47,154 nucleotides of DNA from an uncultured Clostridia bacterium (lineage in GTDB: Bacteria; Bacillota; Clostridia; Oscillospirales; Ruminococcaceae): NCBI GenBank assembly GCA_944386455.1, contig CALXBC010000019.1, positions 1 through 47,154 on the forward strand. The letters run 5' to 3'. The notes below the pieces were generated by a model, which saw only the letters and a list, made by a program, of their open reading frames with translations, ran no database searches and was not told where the DNA came from. Below are positions 19,167-27,930 of this stretch, piece after piece (position 1 is the stretch's first letter; the number at the start of each line of letters is the position of its first letter). The position numbers were made by a program, and so were the translations under genes.

Positions 19167-19875
19167 AGCCCATCAGCTCCAGCGCCTCTTTCGCCGCCAG
19201 CTGCTCCGCCTGTTTTTTGCTCTTGCCGCTTCCTCTGCCGATGACATTTGAATTGAGATGGACCTCGACCTCAAAGGTCTTGTCATGATCCGGACCGCTT
19301 TCGCAGATCAGTACATACTCCACCTTTTCCTCGCGGTTCTGCTGGATGATCTCCTGTAAAGTCGTTTTATAGTCGTTTAACCCCTTTGCCTGTTTCAGAC
19401 TCAAATGCTCCGGGATAAAGCGCAGCACAAATTTCGTCGCTTCATCCATGCCGCCGTCCAGATAAATAGCGGCAAGCAGCGCCTCAAATGCGTCCGCAAT
19501 GATGGAAGGCCGTTCCCGCCCGCCGGTCATCTCTTCCCCTTTTCCCAGCAGAAGGAACTCGTTTAGTCCAAACTGTAGGGCGAATTCATACAGTGATTTT
19601 TCACACACTAAAGAAGCGCGCAGCTTGGTCAGTTCTCCCTCCGGCAGATGGGTATAGTGGGTGAACAGATGCTGTGCCACAATGATGGACAGCACGCTGT
19701 CTCCCAAAAATTCCAGCCGCTCGTTGCTCCGCTTCTTTTTTCCTTCATTGGCATAAGACGAATGGCTCAGTGCCTCATGCAGCAGCTGTTTGTTCTTAAA
19801 ATGATAATGTATTCGTTCTTCCAATCCGTCCATTCTGACCTTGCACCGATCCTTTATATCATTTCTTCGCGTCAT
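19153..19875 (-). CDS. rnc: Ribonuclease III
   Basis: A 240-residue double-strand-specific endoribonuclease that matures rRNA. The catalytic domain carries ERLEFLGDSVLSIIV (the RNase III signature with metal-binding Glu/Asp) and the later DAFEALLAAIYLDGG; the dsRNA-binding domain is C-terminal (DYKTTLQEIIQQ to SKKQAEQLAAKEAL). The chosen ATG overlaps the plsX stop as ATGA. A second in-frame ATG at 19833, reading MDGLEERIHYHF with AAGG five bases before it, is an equally reasonable start (226 residues). No acpP gene lies between plsX and rnc. Confidence 0.95.
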   Translation of the reverse strand: MTRRNDIKDRCKVRMDGLEERIHYHFKNKQLLHEALSHSSYANEGKKKRSNERLEFLGDSVLSIIVAQHLFTHYTHLPEGELTKLRASLVCEKSLYEFALQFGLNEFLLLGKGEEMTGGRERPSIIADAFEALLAAIYLDGGMDEATKFVLRFIPEHLSLKQAKGLNDYKTTLQEIIQQNREEKVEYVLICESGPDHDKTFEVEVHLNSNVIGRGSGKSKKQAEQLAAKEALELMGYETL

Positions 19876-20888
19876 TGCGCCGTTTTTTCTTCCTTCGGCG
19901 CTTCCGCCAAAGCAGCCTTGATGTCTTCGATCACGTTCAGACGGCAAAAGTCATGTGCCTGCCGGATCGCGTTTTTAAAAGCCTTGGCATTGGAACTGCC
20001 ATGCGCCTTGATGACAGGCCTGGAAATTCCCATCAGCGGTGCACCGCCGTATTCCGTGTAGTCCATCTTCTTTTTAAACGACTTCAGCTGCGGCTTCATG
20101 ATCAGCGCAGCCAGTTTTGTCAGTGTCCCCTTCAGAAACATTTCTTTGATATTTCCCACCAGTGTCAGTCCAAGGCCTTCGGTCAGCTTCAGCACTACGT
20201 TTCCCGAAAAGCCGTCCGTCACCACGACGTCGCAAACTCCCGCGGGGACATCCCGCGGCTCCACATTGCCCGTAAAATGAAGCGGCGACTGTTTCAGCAG
20301 GCGGTATGCGCCCAGCTGAAGATCGGTACCCTTGGTCTCCTCGGCACCGACGTTCAGCAGCCCGACACGGGGCTTGTCCAATTTCATGACATGGCTCATA
20401 TATATGGAACCCATGATGCCGAACTGCATCAGCATCTCAGGACGGCAGTCCAGGTTGGCGCCCGCATCCATCAGCATGTAGCATCCGGTGTCGGACGGCA
20501 GGATCGGCGCCAAAGCCGCCCGCTTGATTCCCTTGATCCGCTTGACGATAAAGGATGCGCCCACCACGATTGCCCCGGTGCTTCCTCCGCTGACAAAAGC
20601 ATCTCCTTTTCCTTCGGCAAGCAGCTTGAAAGCCACCGCCATCGAACAGTTGTTTTTCTCCTTGAGGATCATGGTCGCTTCATCCTCCACGTCAATCACG
20701 CCGTCCGCATCTGCGATTTCGATCCGCTCCAAGGAAATCTGGTGCTCCTGTGCAGTTTTCCGAAGCTGTTTTTCGTCTCCGGTTACAATGATATCCACAT
20801 CCGCATATTCCTTTACCGCCAGTTCACAGCCCTGCAGCACGGAGAGCGGTGCGTTGTCTCCGCCAAAGCCGTCCACAATGATTTTCAT
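19872..20888 (-). CDS. plsX: Phosphate acyltransferase PlsX
   Basis: A 338-residue enzyme making acyl-phosphate from acyl-ACP for phospholipid synthesis. Motifs: MKIIVDGFGGDNAP at the N-terminus, FVSGGSTGAIVVGA (about 97-110), LMDAGANLDCRPEML, LNVGAEETKGTDL and VTDGFSGNVVLKL. Length is normal. AAAGGAAG lies upstream of the ATG. It overlaps the rnc start by four bases, so the two are probably translationally coupled. Confidence 0.97.
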   Translation of the reverse strand: MKIIVDGFGGDNAPLSVLQGCELAVKEYADVDIIVTGDEKQLRKTAQEHQISLERIEIADADGVIDVEDEATMILKEKNNCSMAVAFKLLAEGKGDAFVSGGSTGAIVVGASFIVKRIKGIKRAALAPILPSDTGCYMLMDAGANLDCRPEMLMQFGIMGSIYMSHVMKLDKPRVGLLNVGAEETKGTDLQLGAYRLLKQSPLHFTGNVEPRDVPAGVCDVVVTDGFSGNVVLKLTEGLGLTLVGNIKEMFLKGTLTKLAALIMKPQLKSFKKKMDYTEYGGAPLMGISRPVIKAHGSSNAKAFKNAIRQAHDFCRLNVIEDIKAALAEAPKEEKTAQ

Positions 20889-20915
20889 AAGTAGGCTTCC
20901 TTTCTATTATATCAT

Positions 20916-22244
20916 TCAAACAGCGGCCTGACGCTGTTTATCCTGCTCCAATGCTTCCTTCAAAGCCTTGATGCCGCGTTCTGCCAGCATCTGATAGCGC
21001 AGCTTCTTATCCCGTACCTGTGTATCCAAGCCGGGCAGAATTCCCATGTTGCAGCCCATCGGCTGAAAGCAGGCTACGCTTTCGTCGCTGATATACTTCG
21101 ACAACGCTCCCATCATCGAAACGGAAGGCAGTGAAAGCAGCGCTTTTCCCTCCAGCAGGTTGGCCATATGATAGCCTGCCAGAATACCCGAAGCGGCTGA
21201 TTCAATATACCCTTCCACCCCTGTCATCTGACCTGCAAAAAAGAGAGACGGCCTGGTCTTCAGCTGAAAATACTGGTTCAAAAGCCGCGGGCTGTCCAAA
21301 AAAGTATTGCGGTGCATAACACCATAGCGAACAAATTCCGCCTGTTCCAGTCCCGGAATGAGCGAAAACACCCGTTTTTGCTCCGGAAACTTTAAGTTTG
21401 TTTGAAATCCAACGATATTATAAAGTGTAGATGCCGCATTTTCCTTTCGCAGCTGCACCGCTGCCCAGGGACGATGCCCGGTCCGCGGATCCCGCAGGCC
21501 GATCGGCTTGAGCGGACCGAAACGGATGGTGTCCTCCCCCCGTTTTGCCATAACCTCAATTGGCATACAGCCCTCATATACACGAAAAAATTCCCGGTCA
21601 AAGTCCTTAAGCGGTGCCGCCTCAGCTGTGACAAGAGCTGCATAAAACCGTTCATATTCTTCCCGGTTCATCGGGCAGTTGATGTAATCGTCGTCCCCTC
21701 TGCCATAGCGGGAAGCCATAAATGCAACGGACATGTCAATGCTTTCCGCCGTCACAATCGGCGCCGCCGCATCAAAAAAGCTGAGCGTATCTCTGCCGCA
21801 AAGCGCCTTGATTGCCTGTGCAAGCCTGTCCGAGGTCAGCGGACCGGTTGCAACGATCGTATGACCATCCGGTATGCCGACGGCTTCTTCTTCCACCACT
21901 TCGATATTTTTCCGTCCACGGACTGCCTGCGTAATCAGGTCGGAAAAGCGTTCCCGCTCCACCGCAAGCGCCCCGCCGGCAGGGACTTCACAGCGGTCAG
22001 CCGCCTGCAAAATAACAGAGCCGAACAGACGCATTTCTTCCTTCAGCATCCCGGCCGCGGAATCCAGCCGTTTCGCCTTCAGGGAGTTGGAACAGACCAG
22101 CTCTCCAAAACCGGGATAATGATGCGCCGGGGTCATTTTCCGTGGCTTCATCTCAAAAAGGCGCACCCCGATTCCCCTGTCCGCAAGCTGGCAGGCCGCC
22201 TCACAGCCTGCCAGCCCTGCTCCCAGCACGGTTACTGTTTCCAT
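20916..22244 (-). CDS. trmFO: tRNA (uracil-54-C5)-methyltransferase, folate/FAD-dependent
   Basis: A 442-residue flavoprotein that forms ribothymidine at position 54 of tRNA using methylene-tetrahydrofolate. The N-terminal FAD-binding motif VLGAGLAGCEAA (GxGxxG), ELVCSNSLKAKRLD, TGPLTSDRLA and the C-terminal FAGQMTGVEGYIESAASG are family hallmarks. Length is normal. Its ATG overlaps the topA stop as TGATG, indicating translational coupling; topA-trmFO is a conserved Firmicutes pair. Confidence 0.97.
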   Translation of the reverse strand: METVTVLGAGLAGCEAACQLADRGIGVRLFEMKPRKMTPAHHYPGFGELVCSNSLKAKRLDSAAGMLKEEMRLFGSVILQAADRCEVPAGGALAVERERFSDLITQAVRGRKNIEVVEEEAVGIPDGHTIVATGPLTSDRLAQAIKALCGRDTLSFFDAAAPIVTAESIDMSVAFMASRYGRGDDDYINCPMNREEYERFYAALVTAEAAPLKDFDREFFRVYEGCMPIEVMAKRGEDTIRFGPLKPIGLRDPRTGHRPWAAVQLRKENAASTLYNIVGFQTNLKFPEQKRVFSLIPGLEQAEFVRYGVMHRNTFLDSPRLLNQYFQLKTRPSLFFAGQMTGVEGYIESAASGILAGYHMANLLEGKALLSLPSVSMMGALSKYISDESVACFQPMGCNMGILPGLDTQVRDKKLRYQMLAERGIKALKEALEQDKQRQAAV

Positions 22245-24325
22245 CAGTCCTTTAATCCTCTCTCATAGCCGCAGTCCTCTTTCGGACAGTAAATTTTTCC
22301 TGCCCGTCCGTTTTTCCTCAGCAGTGAGGAGCCGCAATTCGGACATTTTTCCCCAGTCGGTTCATCCCAGGACATAAAGCCGCATTTTGGATTATGCTCA
22401 CATCCAAAATACTTTTTACCCTTTTTGGATTTCTTCTCCAATATCTTTCCGCCGCAGAGCGGGCAAAAGCCCTTTGTCTCCACCACGATCGGTTTTGTGT
22501 TTTTGCACTCAGGATATCCCGAGCAGGCAAGAAACTTTCCATAGCGGCCCATCTTGACTACCATCTTTCTGCCGCACAGCTCACAGTCGATATCCGTCAC
22601 TTCATCAGGAATATCAATTTTATCGTTTCCCAGCTCCTGTTCCGCCTTTTTCAGCGTCTGGGAGAAGCCGCCGTAAAATTCCCGAATGGTATCCTTCCAT
22701 TTCATCTTTCCCTCTTCCACGCGGTCAAGCTCCTGCTCCATGTTGGCGGTAAATTTGACATCCACAATATCGCTGAAATGGTCTTCCATCAGCTTTGTCA
22801 CCACCTCGCCCAGCTCGGTCGGCACGATCTGTTTGGCTTCCCGTTTCACATAATTGCGTGCCATGATCGTCGAAATGGTCGGCGCATAGGTACTTGGACG
22901 GCCGATCCCGTTTTCCTCAAGCGCTTTGATTAAGGTCGCCTCGGTATATCGTGCAGGCGGCTGAGTGAAATGCTGATTGCCGAGAAGGCTGACTACCGTC
23001 AGCAGGTCATCTTTTTCCAGCGGCGGCAGAGAAACCTGTTTTTCGCTTTCCCCGTCCTTTCCCTCTTCATACAATACGGTATATCCGTCAAATCGAACGG
23101 TATATCCCGATGCCTTGAACAGATACTTTGCCGCCCCGATATCAACCGACACTGTATCCAGCACCGCGGCTGACATCTGGCTGGCAATAAAGCGTTCCCA
23201 GATCAGCTTATACAGTTTAAACTGTTCTGCGGTCAGGCTGTCCTTGATCTGAGACGGCGCAAGCTCCGGCATGGTGGGACGGATTGCCTCGTGCGCGTCC
23301 TGCGCATTGGACTTGGTTTTATAGATGTTTGGTGTTTCAGGCAGATAGCGGTCGCCGTAAACAGAACGGATATACTGATTGGCGGCCTCTCTCGCCTCAT
23401 CAGAGATCCGAAGGCTGTCCGTTCTCATATAGGTAATCAGACCAACAGTCCCAAGCTTTGGCAAGCTGATGCCTTCATACAGTTCCTGTGCCACCTTCAT
23501 GGTGCGCTTTGCCTGAAAGCTAAGCTTTCTGGCAGCTTCCTGCTGCATGGTGGAAGTCGTAAACGGAGCAGCCGGTGATTTTTTGCGCACTCCTTTTTTG
23601 ACGCCCTTGACCACAAAATCCGCGTGTTCCAGCTCTGCTAAAATCCGGTCGGATTCTTCCTTGGTTTTGATTTCCAGCTTTTTCTTTTCTGTTCCGTAGA
23701 ATCTGGCCGGGAACGGCTTTTTGGAATCCTTGGTATTCAGCAGGGCATCAACTGTCCAGTATTCTTCCGGCACAAAGGCACGGATTTCTTCTTCCCTGTC
23801 CACGACCAGGCGAACGGCAACCGACTGTACTCTCCCCGCAGAAAGGCCGGAACGGACCTTCCGCCACAAGAATGGGCTGAGCTGGTAGCCGACCAGACGG
23901 TCAAGCACCCGTCTTGCCTGCTGGGCGTCCACCAGATCCTGGTCAATCTTTCTGGGATGCTTCATGCCCGCTTTGACACCGGATTTCGTGATCTCGTTAA
24001 AGGTCACTCGATTGGCATCATCCAGTGAAAGACCTAATATATGCGCCAAATGCCACGAAATCGCCTCGCCCTCGCGGTCGGGGTCAGTCGCAAGATAAAC
24101 CTTTTCGCTTTTCTTGGCCTCTTTTTTCAGTTCCTTGATCACATCGCCTTTTCCAATGACGTTGATATATTTCGGCTCAAAATCATGCTCGATATCAATC
24201 CCGATTTTACTTTTCGGCAGATCGCGGATATGGCCTTTGGTTGCCACTACCTCATAATTTTTGCCCAGATACTTTTTGATACCTTTGATTTTGGTCGGTG
24301 ATTCCACAATTACTAAATTTGACAT
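22244..24325 (-). CDS. topA: DNA topoisomerase I
   Basis: A 693-residue type IA topoisomerase relaxing negative supercoils. TOPRIM domain at the start (MSNLVIVESPTKIKGIKKY; DPDREGEAISWH), the active-site tyrosine in GLITYMRTDSLRIS (about residue 300), and three C-terminal cysteine-rich zinc ribbons (CELCGRKM, CPLCGGKI, CPNCGSSL). The start at 24325 matches family N-termini but lacks a nearby ribosome binding site; the good AGAAGGAG upstream serves a 10-codon reading frame that overlaps this start. Confidence 0.96.
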   Translation of the reverse strand: MSNLVIVESPTKIKGIKKYLGKNYEVVATKGHIRDLPKSKIGIDIEHDFEPKYINVIGKGDVIKELKKEAKKSEKVYLATDPDREGEAISWHLAHILGLSLDDANRVTFNEITKSGVKAGMKHPRKIDQDLVDAQQARRVLDRLVGYQLSPFLWRKVRSGLSAGRVQSVAVRLVVDREEEIRAFVPEEYWTVDALLNTKDSKKPFPARFYGTEKKKLEIKTKEESDRILAELEHADFVVKGVKKGVRKKSPAAPFTTSTMQQEAARKLSFQAKRTMKVAQELYEGISLPKLGTVGLITYMRTDSLRISDEAREAANQYIRSVYGDRYLPETPNIYKTKSNAQDAHEAIRPTMPELAPSQIKDSLTAEQFKLYKLIWERFIASQMSAAVLDTVSVDIGAAKYLFKASGYTVRFDGYTVLYEEGKDGESEKQVSLPPLEKDDLLTVVSLLGNQHFTQPPARYTEATLIKALEENGIGRPSTYAPTISTIMARNYVKREAKQIVPTELGEVVTKLMEDHFSDIVDVKFTANMEQELDRVEEGKMKWKDTIREFYGGFSQTLKKAEQELGNDKIDIPDEVTDIDCELCGRKMVVKMGRYGKFLACSGYPECKNTKPIVVETKGFCPLCGGKILEKKSKKGKKYFGCEHNPKCGFMSWDEPTGEKCPNCGSSLLRKNGRAGKIYCPKEDCGYERGLKD

Positions 24326-24345
24326 TCTGATTTTAAGCCGCCCAT
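24313..24345 (-). CDS. Possible 10-codon upstream reading frame overlapping the topA start
   Basis: On the minus strand AGAAGGAG (24364-24357) is followed after 11 bases by ATG, giving MGGLKSECQI and a TAG at 24315-24313. It is in a different frame from topA, and the topA ATG lies inside it, so ribosomes ending here could reinitiate at topA. This is an inference from spacing; the peptide itself has no recognisable features. Confidence 0.3.
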   Translation of the reverse strand: MGGLKSECQI

Positions 24346-24380
24346 CGACGGCGCCACTCCTTCTTTCCGAAATTCGGCAG

Positions 24381-25577
24381 TCATTTTGCTCTGGCATAGC
24401 GCTGGCCTGAAAAGGAAACAGCCAAGCCGTCAATTTCCATTTCCGTCAGTGCTGCCAGCAAATCCGGGAGCCCAAGCCCAGTCTTTTCTGCCAGTTCGCT
24501 CACATAAAGCGGCTCTGCATCCAAAGCCTCATAAATGATCTTAGCATTCCCGCTCAGCGCAGGCTCCGGGCGAGGCGCTTCTTTTGACGGGTCTGTGGCA
24601 GCCTCAGCCGTTCCATCCGCTACTCTGCGCTGTGAACCATCACCGTTTAACTGCCGCACATAGCGGATAACTGCTTTATCCGCAACCAGTTTATGCGAAT
24701 ATTCTCCATAATATTCAAACAAAATATCATTGATGTCATAAACGGCTGTTGCCCCGTCCCGCAACGGCTTGACTACCCCCTGATAAAGCGGATTACAAAT
24801 GTCATGCGGCGGAACGCAGAAAACATCGCGCCCCTGCTCCAGCGCAAGATTCAGGGTAATCAATGAGCCGCTGCGTACAGGCGCTTCCGTTACGACAACG
24901 CCCAGACTCAGCCCGGAAATCAGACGATTTCTTGTGGGAAAGTACTTCCTGCTCACCGTTGTACCCGGCGGCAGTTCTGAGATCAGAGCACCTCCGTATT
25001 TCAGAATTCCCCGCTTGAGTCCTTTGTTTTCTGCGGGATAGTCAACATCCAAGCCGCAGCCCAGCACGCCGACTGTACGCCCGCCGGCCTTGAGTGCGCC
25101 CATATGAGCATGTGCGTCGATTCCCACTGCACATCCGCTGACAATCACTGCGCCTGCCGCCGTCAGCTGATAGCACAGCTCGTCTGTCACCGTTTTGCCA
25201 TATTCTGTCGGATGTCTCGTTCCGACCACGCCAAGCACCACGTTGTCATCCATACCGGACAGATCTCCATATACATACAGCACCGGAGGAGCGGCGTATA
25301 TATTTTTCAGCCGTTCAGGATAAAGCGGATCTTCCAGCGAAACGGCTCTGATTTTCAGCCGGCCGCATTCTTTCAGAATAAACTCGCTCCGTTCCAGAGA
25401 ATGCCGCATGATTCTGGCGGTTTCCGCCTGATTCACCAGGCCGGATGCAGCCAGTTCTTCTGCCGAGGCGGCAAAAATGCGCTCCGGCGTTTCAAAATAA
25501 TCCAGCAATGCGCCAGGTTTATCGGAGCCCTTGGAAAACAGCTCGGACAGCCAGATCCAATATTTCAGTTCAGCCAT
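24381..25577 (-). CDS. dprA: DNA-processing protein DprA
   Basis: A 398-residue protein that binds incoming single-stranded DNA and loads RecA during transformation. An N-terminal helical segment (about 1-70) precedes the Rossmann-like DprA domain with VVGTRHPTEYGKTVT, VSGCAVGIDAHAHMGAL, GVLGCGLDVDYP and FPTRNRLISGLSLGVVVTEA; a winged-helix-like C-terminus (about 330-398) follows. AAGGAG eight bases before the ATG at 25577 favours this start over one ten codons upstream. The order dprA-topA-trmFO is common in Firmicutes. Confidence 0.95.
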   Translation of the reverse strand: MAELKYWIWLSELFSKGSDKPGALLDYFETPERIFAASAEELAASGLVNQAETARIMRHSLERSEFILKECGRLKIRAVSLEDPLYPERLKNIYAAPPVLYVYGDLSGMDDNVVLGVVGTRHPTEYGKTVTDELCYQLTAAGAVIVSGCAVGIDAHAHMGALKAGGRTVGVLGCGLDVDYPAENKGLKRGILKYGGALISELPPGTTVSRKYFPTRNRLISGLSLGVVVTEAPVRSGSLITLNLALEQGRDVFCVPPHDICNPLYQGVVKPLRDGATAVYDINDILFEYYGEYSHKLVADKAVIRYVRQLNGDGSQRRVADGTAEAATDPSKEAPRPEPALSGNAKIIYEALDAEPLYVSELAEKTGLGLPDLLAALTEMEIDGLAVSFSGQRYARAK

Positions 25578-25606
25578 AACCCTTTCTCCTTCCGTCCGAT
25601 ATCCCA

Positions 25607-26395
25607 TTACCTGGTCATTTCCCAGAGAATGATTCCTGCCGCCATTGCTGCGTTTAGAGATTCTGTCTTTCCCGCCATACGAATCGTCATCTGAACATCA
25701 CAGCAGTCCGCAACCTCCTGCGGCAGACCGTTTCCCTCATTTCCAATCACTGCGACGCCCTTTCCCCCAAAATCAATATCGGTCAGAGACTGCGCAGATT
25801 CATTCACTACCGCCGCATAGGTCGGCATACCTGCAGCCGAAAATGATTTCAGAGTACCGCAGAAGTCTGCGGACACCCACACCGGAAGGCGGAATACTGT
25901 GCCCATGGAGGCGCGCAGCACCTTGGGGTTATACAGATCACAGCAGGATGTGCTCACAATAACGCCGCGCACACCAAATGCCTCAGCCGTCCGCAGGATG
26001 GTGCCGATATTTCCAGGATCCTGCAGGCCGCAAAGAGCCGCATAAACACCCATATGTTTTATTTTATCAGCCGGAAAGGATTTGTCAAGTTTTTTACAGA
26101 CCGCAAATATTCCCTGCGGCGAATCGGTCAGCGTCATTTTTCTGCTGACTTCTTCTGAAATGATACAGATGCGAACGCCGCTGTTAAGCAATTCAAAAAG
26201 TTTTTCCCGGTATTTTTGCAGTGCAGTGTCGGTCAAAAAAACTTTTTCAATGCTCACTCCATTTTCATAAGCCTCTAAAACCAGTTTCATGCTCTCCAGC
26301 GCAAAACAGCCTGTCTCATCCCGACGCTTTTTCGAGCTGCTCAGCTTGCAGAACTCCTTAACAGCATCATTTTCTCTGCTGGTAATTGTTGTCAC
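25607..26395 (-). CDS. SpoU/TrmH-family RNA 2'-O-methyltransferase
   Basis: A 262-residue SPOUT methyltransferase. The N-terminal substrate-binding domain (about 1-95; KKRRDETGCFALE) leads to the knotted SAM-binding domain with motif 1 GLQDPGNIGTILRTAEAFG, motif 2 VIGNEGNGLPQEV and motif 3 ESLNAAMAAGIILWEM. Resembles YsgA/RlmB-like rRNA ribose methyltransferases; the target nucleotide is not known. The start is taken as GTG at 26395 because GGGAG is 11 bases upstream; a GTG at 26407 directly abuts the same element. First gene of the long housekeeping block. Confidence 0.9.
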   Translation of the reverse strand: MTTITSRENDAVKEFCKLSSSKKRRDETGCFALESMKLVLEAYENGVSIEKVFLTDTALQKYREKLFELLNSGVRICIISEEVSRKMTLTDSPQGIFAVCKKLDKSFPADKIKHMGVYAALCGLQDPGNIGTILRTAEAFGVRGVIVSTSCCDLYNPKVLRASMGTVFRLPVWVSADFCGTLKSFSAAGMPTYAAVVNESAQSLTDIDFGGKGVAVIGNEGNGLPQEVADCCDVQMTIRMAGKTESLNAAMAAGIILWEMTR

Positions 26396-26480
26396 GAACG
26401 CTTTCACTCCCTTTCAGACAAGCCGCCTTTTCCCGATTGTACGGCCCATAATCAGCCTCAAGCGCAACGGGAATATTACG

Positions 26481-26514
26481 AAAACACGCCCGTACCGTTC
26501 AAGGCACGAGCGTA
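26481..26514 (-). terminator. Terminator after rplT
   Basis: Minus-strand stem CGCTCGTGCC / GGTACGGGCG (with G-U pairs) followed by TGTTTT, just after the rplT stop. Confidence 0.75.
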
Positions 26515-26526
26515 TCCAGGCATTTC

Positions 26527-26883
26527 TCAGTTGAGTGCGGCCTTTGCTTTTTCACAAATTGCAGCAAATGCGGCAGCATCATTGATTGCGATCTCAGAAA
26601 GCATTTTACGGTTGAGGGTAATACCAGCCTTCTTAACGCCGTTCATAAAAGTGGAATAGTTCATTCCGTTAAGCTTACATGCGGCAGAAATACGGGTGAT
26701 CCACAGACTTCTGAAATTGCGTTTTTTCTGTTTTCTGCCGATATATGCGTACTGTCCAGACTTCATAACTGCCTGTTTTGCAGTACGGAACAGTTTACTT
26801 TTGCTTCCAAAATAGCCGCTGGCCAGCTTTAATACTTTTTTTCTTCTTTTGCGAGTCATCATCGCGCCCTTAACACGAGCCAT
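26527..26883 (-). CDS. rplT: 50S ribosomal protein L20
   Basis: A 118-residue, strongly basic protein starting [16 protein letters not shown] and containing [21 protein letters not shown] and the [18 protein letters not shown] helix, all typical of bL20. It is needed for 50S assembly, and in Firmicutes bL20 also represses its operon by binding the infC leader. Last gene of infC-rpmI-rplT. Confidence 0.98.
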   Translation of the reverse strand: MARVKGAMMTRKRRKKVLKLASGYFGSKSKLFRTAKQAVMKSGQYAYIGRKQKKRNFRSLWITRISAACKLNGMNYSTFMNGVKKAGITLNRKMLSEIAINDAAAFAAICEKAKAALN

Positions 26884-26939
26884 AATATTATACCTCCAAA
26901 TTGGTTGTTATTTTGCCGTTATTCGGCTGTTCCTTCTCC

Positions 26940-27137
26940 TTATTTATAGGGAATCAGTTTTTTGATCGCCGCTACATTTGTGGAATCAGCATAACCAATT
27001 TTGCGGAGACCTCTTTTGCGCTTCGTGCTCTTTTTGTTCAGAATATGGGATTTGTAAGCATGTGCCCGTTTTACCTTTCCGTTTTTTGTCAGGTTAAACC
27101 GTTTTTTTGCACCGCTGTGTGTTTTGATTTTTGGCAT
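26940..27137 (-). CDS. rpmI: 50S ribosomal protein L35
   Basis: A 65-residue basic protein reading [20 protein letters not shown] and ending KKLIPYK, the normal bL35 length. AAAGGAGG lies nine bases before the ATG at 27137; a TTG two codons earlier is not needed. It lies between infC and rplT as expected. Confidence 0.98.
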   Translation of the reverse strand: MPKIKTHSGAKKRFNLTKNGKVKRAHAYKSHILNKKSTKRKRGLRKIGYADSTNVAAIKKLIPYK

Positions 27138-27158
27138 ATCCAAAATCCTCCTTTAATT

Positions 27159-27677
27159 TTACTTCACGGGCTTTGCCGAAATAAACATAGCCATACTTCT
27201 GCCTTCAAGTTTCGCCGGCTTTTCCACCATGCCAATCTCGCTGACAGCTTCTTTGAATCGCTCGAGCAAATCTGTTCCAAGGTTGGTATGCGCCATCTCG
27301 CGCCCGCGGAACCGGACAGAAACCTTCACCTTATCGCCGCCCTGAAGGAATTTTTTCGCATGGTTGACCTTTGTTTCAAAATCATGCGTGTCAATATTGA
27401 GTGACATTCTGATTTCCTTAACATCGACGGTTTTCTGGTTCTTTCTGGCCTCTTTTTCCCGCTTTGCCTGTTCAAACCGATATTTTCCGTAATCCATGAT
27501 GCGGCAGACCGGTGGTGTGGCCTGCGGCGCAATCTTGACAAGATCCAGATTTTTTTCCGTTGCAAGCCGCATTGCTTCCTTCACAGAAATAATTCCCAGC
27601 TGGTTCCCGTCAGCATCAATGCAGCGCACTTCCCTGTCGCGGATTTCCTCGTTGATCTGCAATTCTTTTTGGCTAAT
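27159..27677 (-). CDS. infC: Translation initiation factor IF-3 with AUU start codon
   Basis: A 172-residue IF-3. The N-domain begins ISQKELQINEEIRDREVR, followed by the basic linker and the C-domain KEIRMSLNIDTHDFETKV and VRFRGREMAH. No ATG, GTG or TTG lies at the right place: GGGAGGTG is followed after seven bases by ATT (27677-27675), which matches the protein N-terminus of relatives. AUU starts are known in infC genes, where IF-3 discriminates against its own start codon and so limits its own synthesis. An attenuator leader precedes it. Confidence 0.95.
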   Translation of the reverse strand: MSQKELQINEEIRDREVRCIDADGNQLGIISVKEAMRLATEKNLDLVKIAPQATPPVCRIMDYGKYRFEQAKREKEARKNQKTVDVKEIRMSLNIDTHDFETKVNHAKKFLQGGDKVKVSVRFRGREMAHTNLGTDLLERFKEAVSEIGMVEKPAKLEGRSMAMFISAKPVK

Positions 27678-27727
27678 CGTAAAGCACCTCCCAAATAATA
27701 TGCAGCCCATCCAATACAGGCCGCCCC

Positions 27728-27875
27728 TGTAACAAACAAAAGCGCGGACGGATACCGTCCACGCTCAACATTCCAAAAAACAGCACAGCTCACACTATGC
27801 CATACAGAAATATTGACCTATGCTGCACACCTCTGGCGGCGCATGGGTGAGAACGGCAGGTTCTGCTTTGTTTTC
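27728..27875 (-). promoter_or_regulatory. infC-rpmI-rplT leader, candidate L20 leader
   Basis: About 150 transcribed bases between the promoter and the terminator contain a structured stretch with an AGGTCAATATTT segment before the attenuator. Position and layout fit the Firmicutes bL20-binding leader, where excess L20 favours termination. Identification as that Rfam family is from position and layout, not from a covariance search. Confidence 0.6.
27730..27764 (-). terminator. Attenuator terminator in the infC leader
   Basis: Minus-strand stem GCGTGGACGG / CCGTCCGCGC with a three-base loop and TTTTGTTTG after it, about 55 bases before the infC start. It can stop transcription before the operon. 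Confidence 0.85.
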
Positions 27876-27881
27876 TTAATT

Positions 27882-27910
27882 AGTATAACAGGGAGAAAAT
27901 CACTTGTCAA
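27882..27910 (-). promoter_or_regulatory. Strong sigma-A promoter of infC-rpmI-rplT
   Basis: Minus strand: TTGACA (27910-27905), 17-base spacer, TATACT (27887-27882). Confidence 0.9.
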
Positions 27911-27930
27911 GGGATTTTACAAAAATTTTC

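Noticed and set aside
20488-20931. Plus-strand frames opposite plsX and trmFO
   Set aside because: Serine/proline-rich shadow translations of well-supported minus-strand genes.
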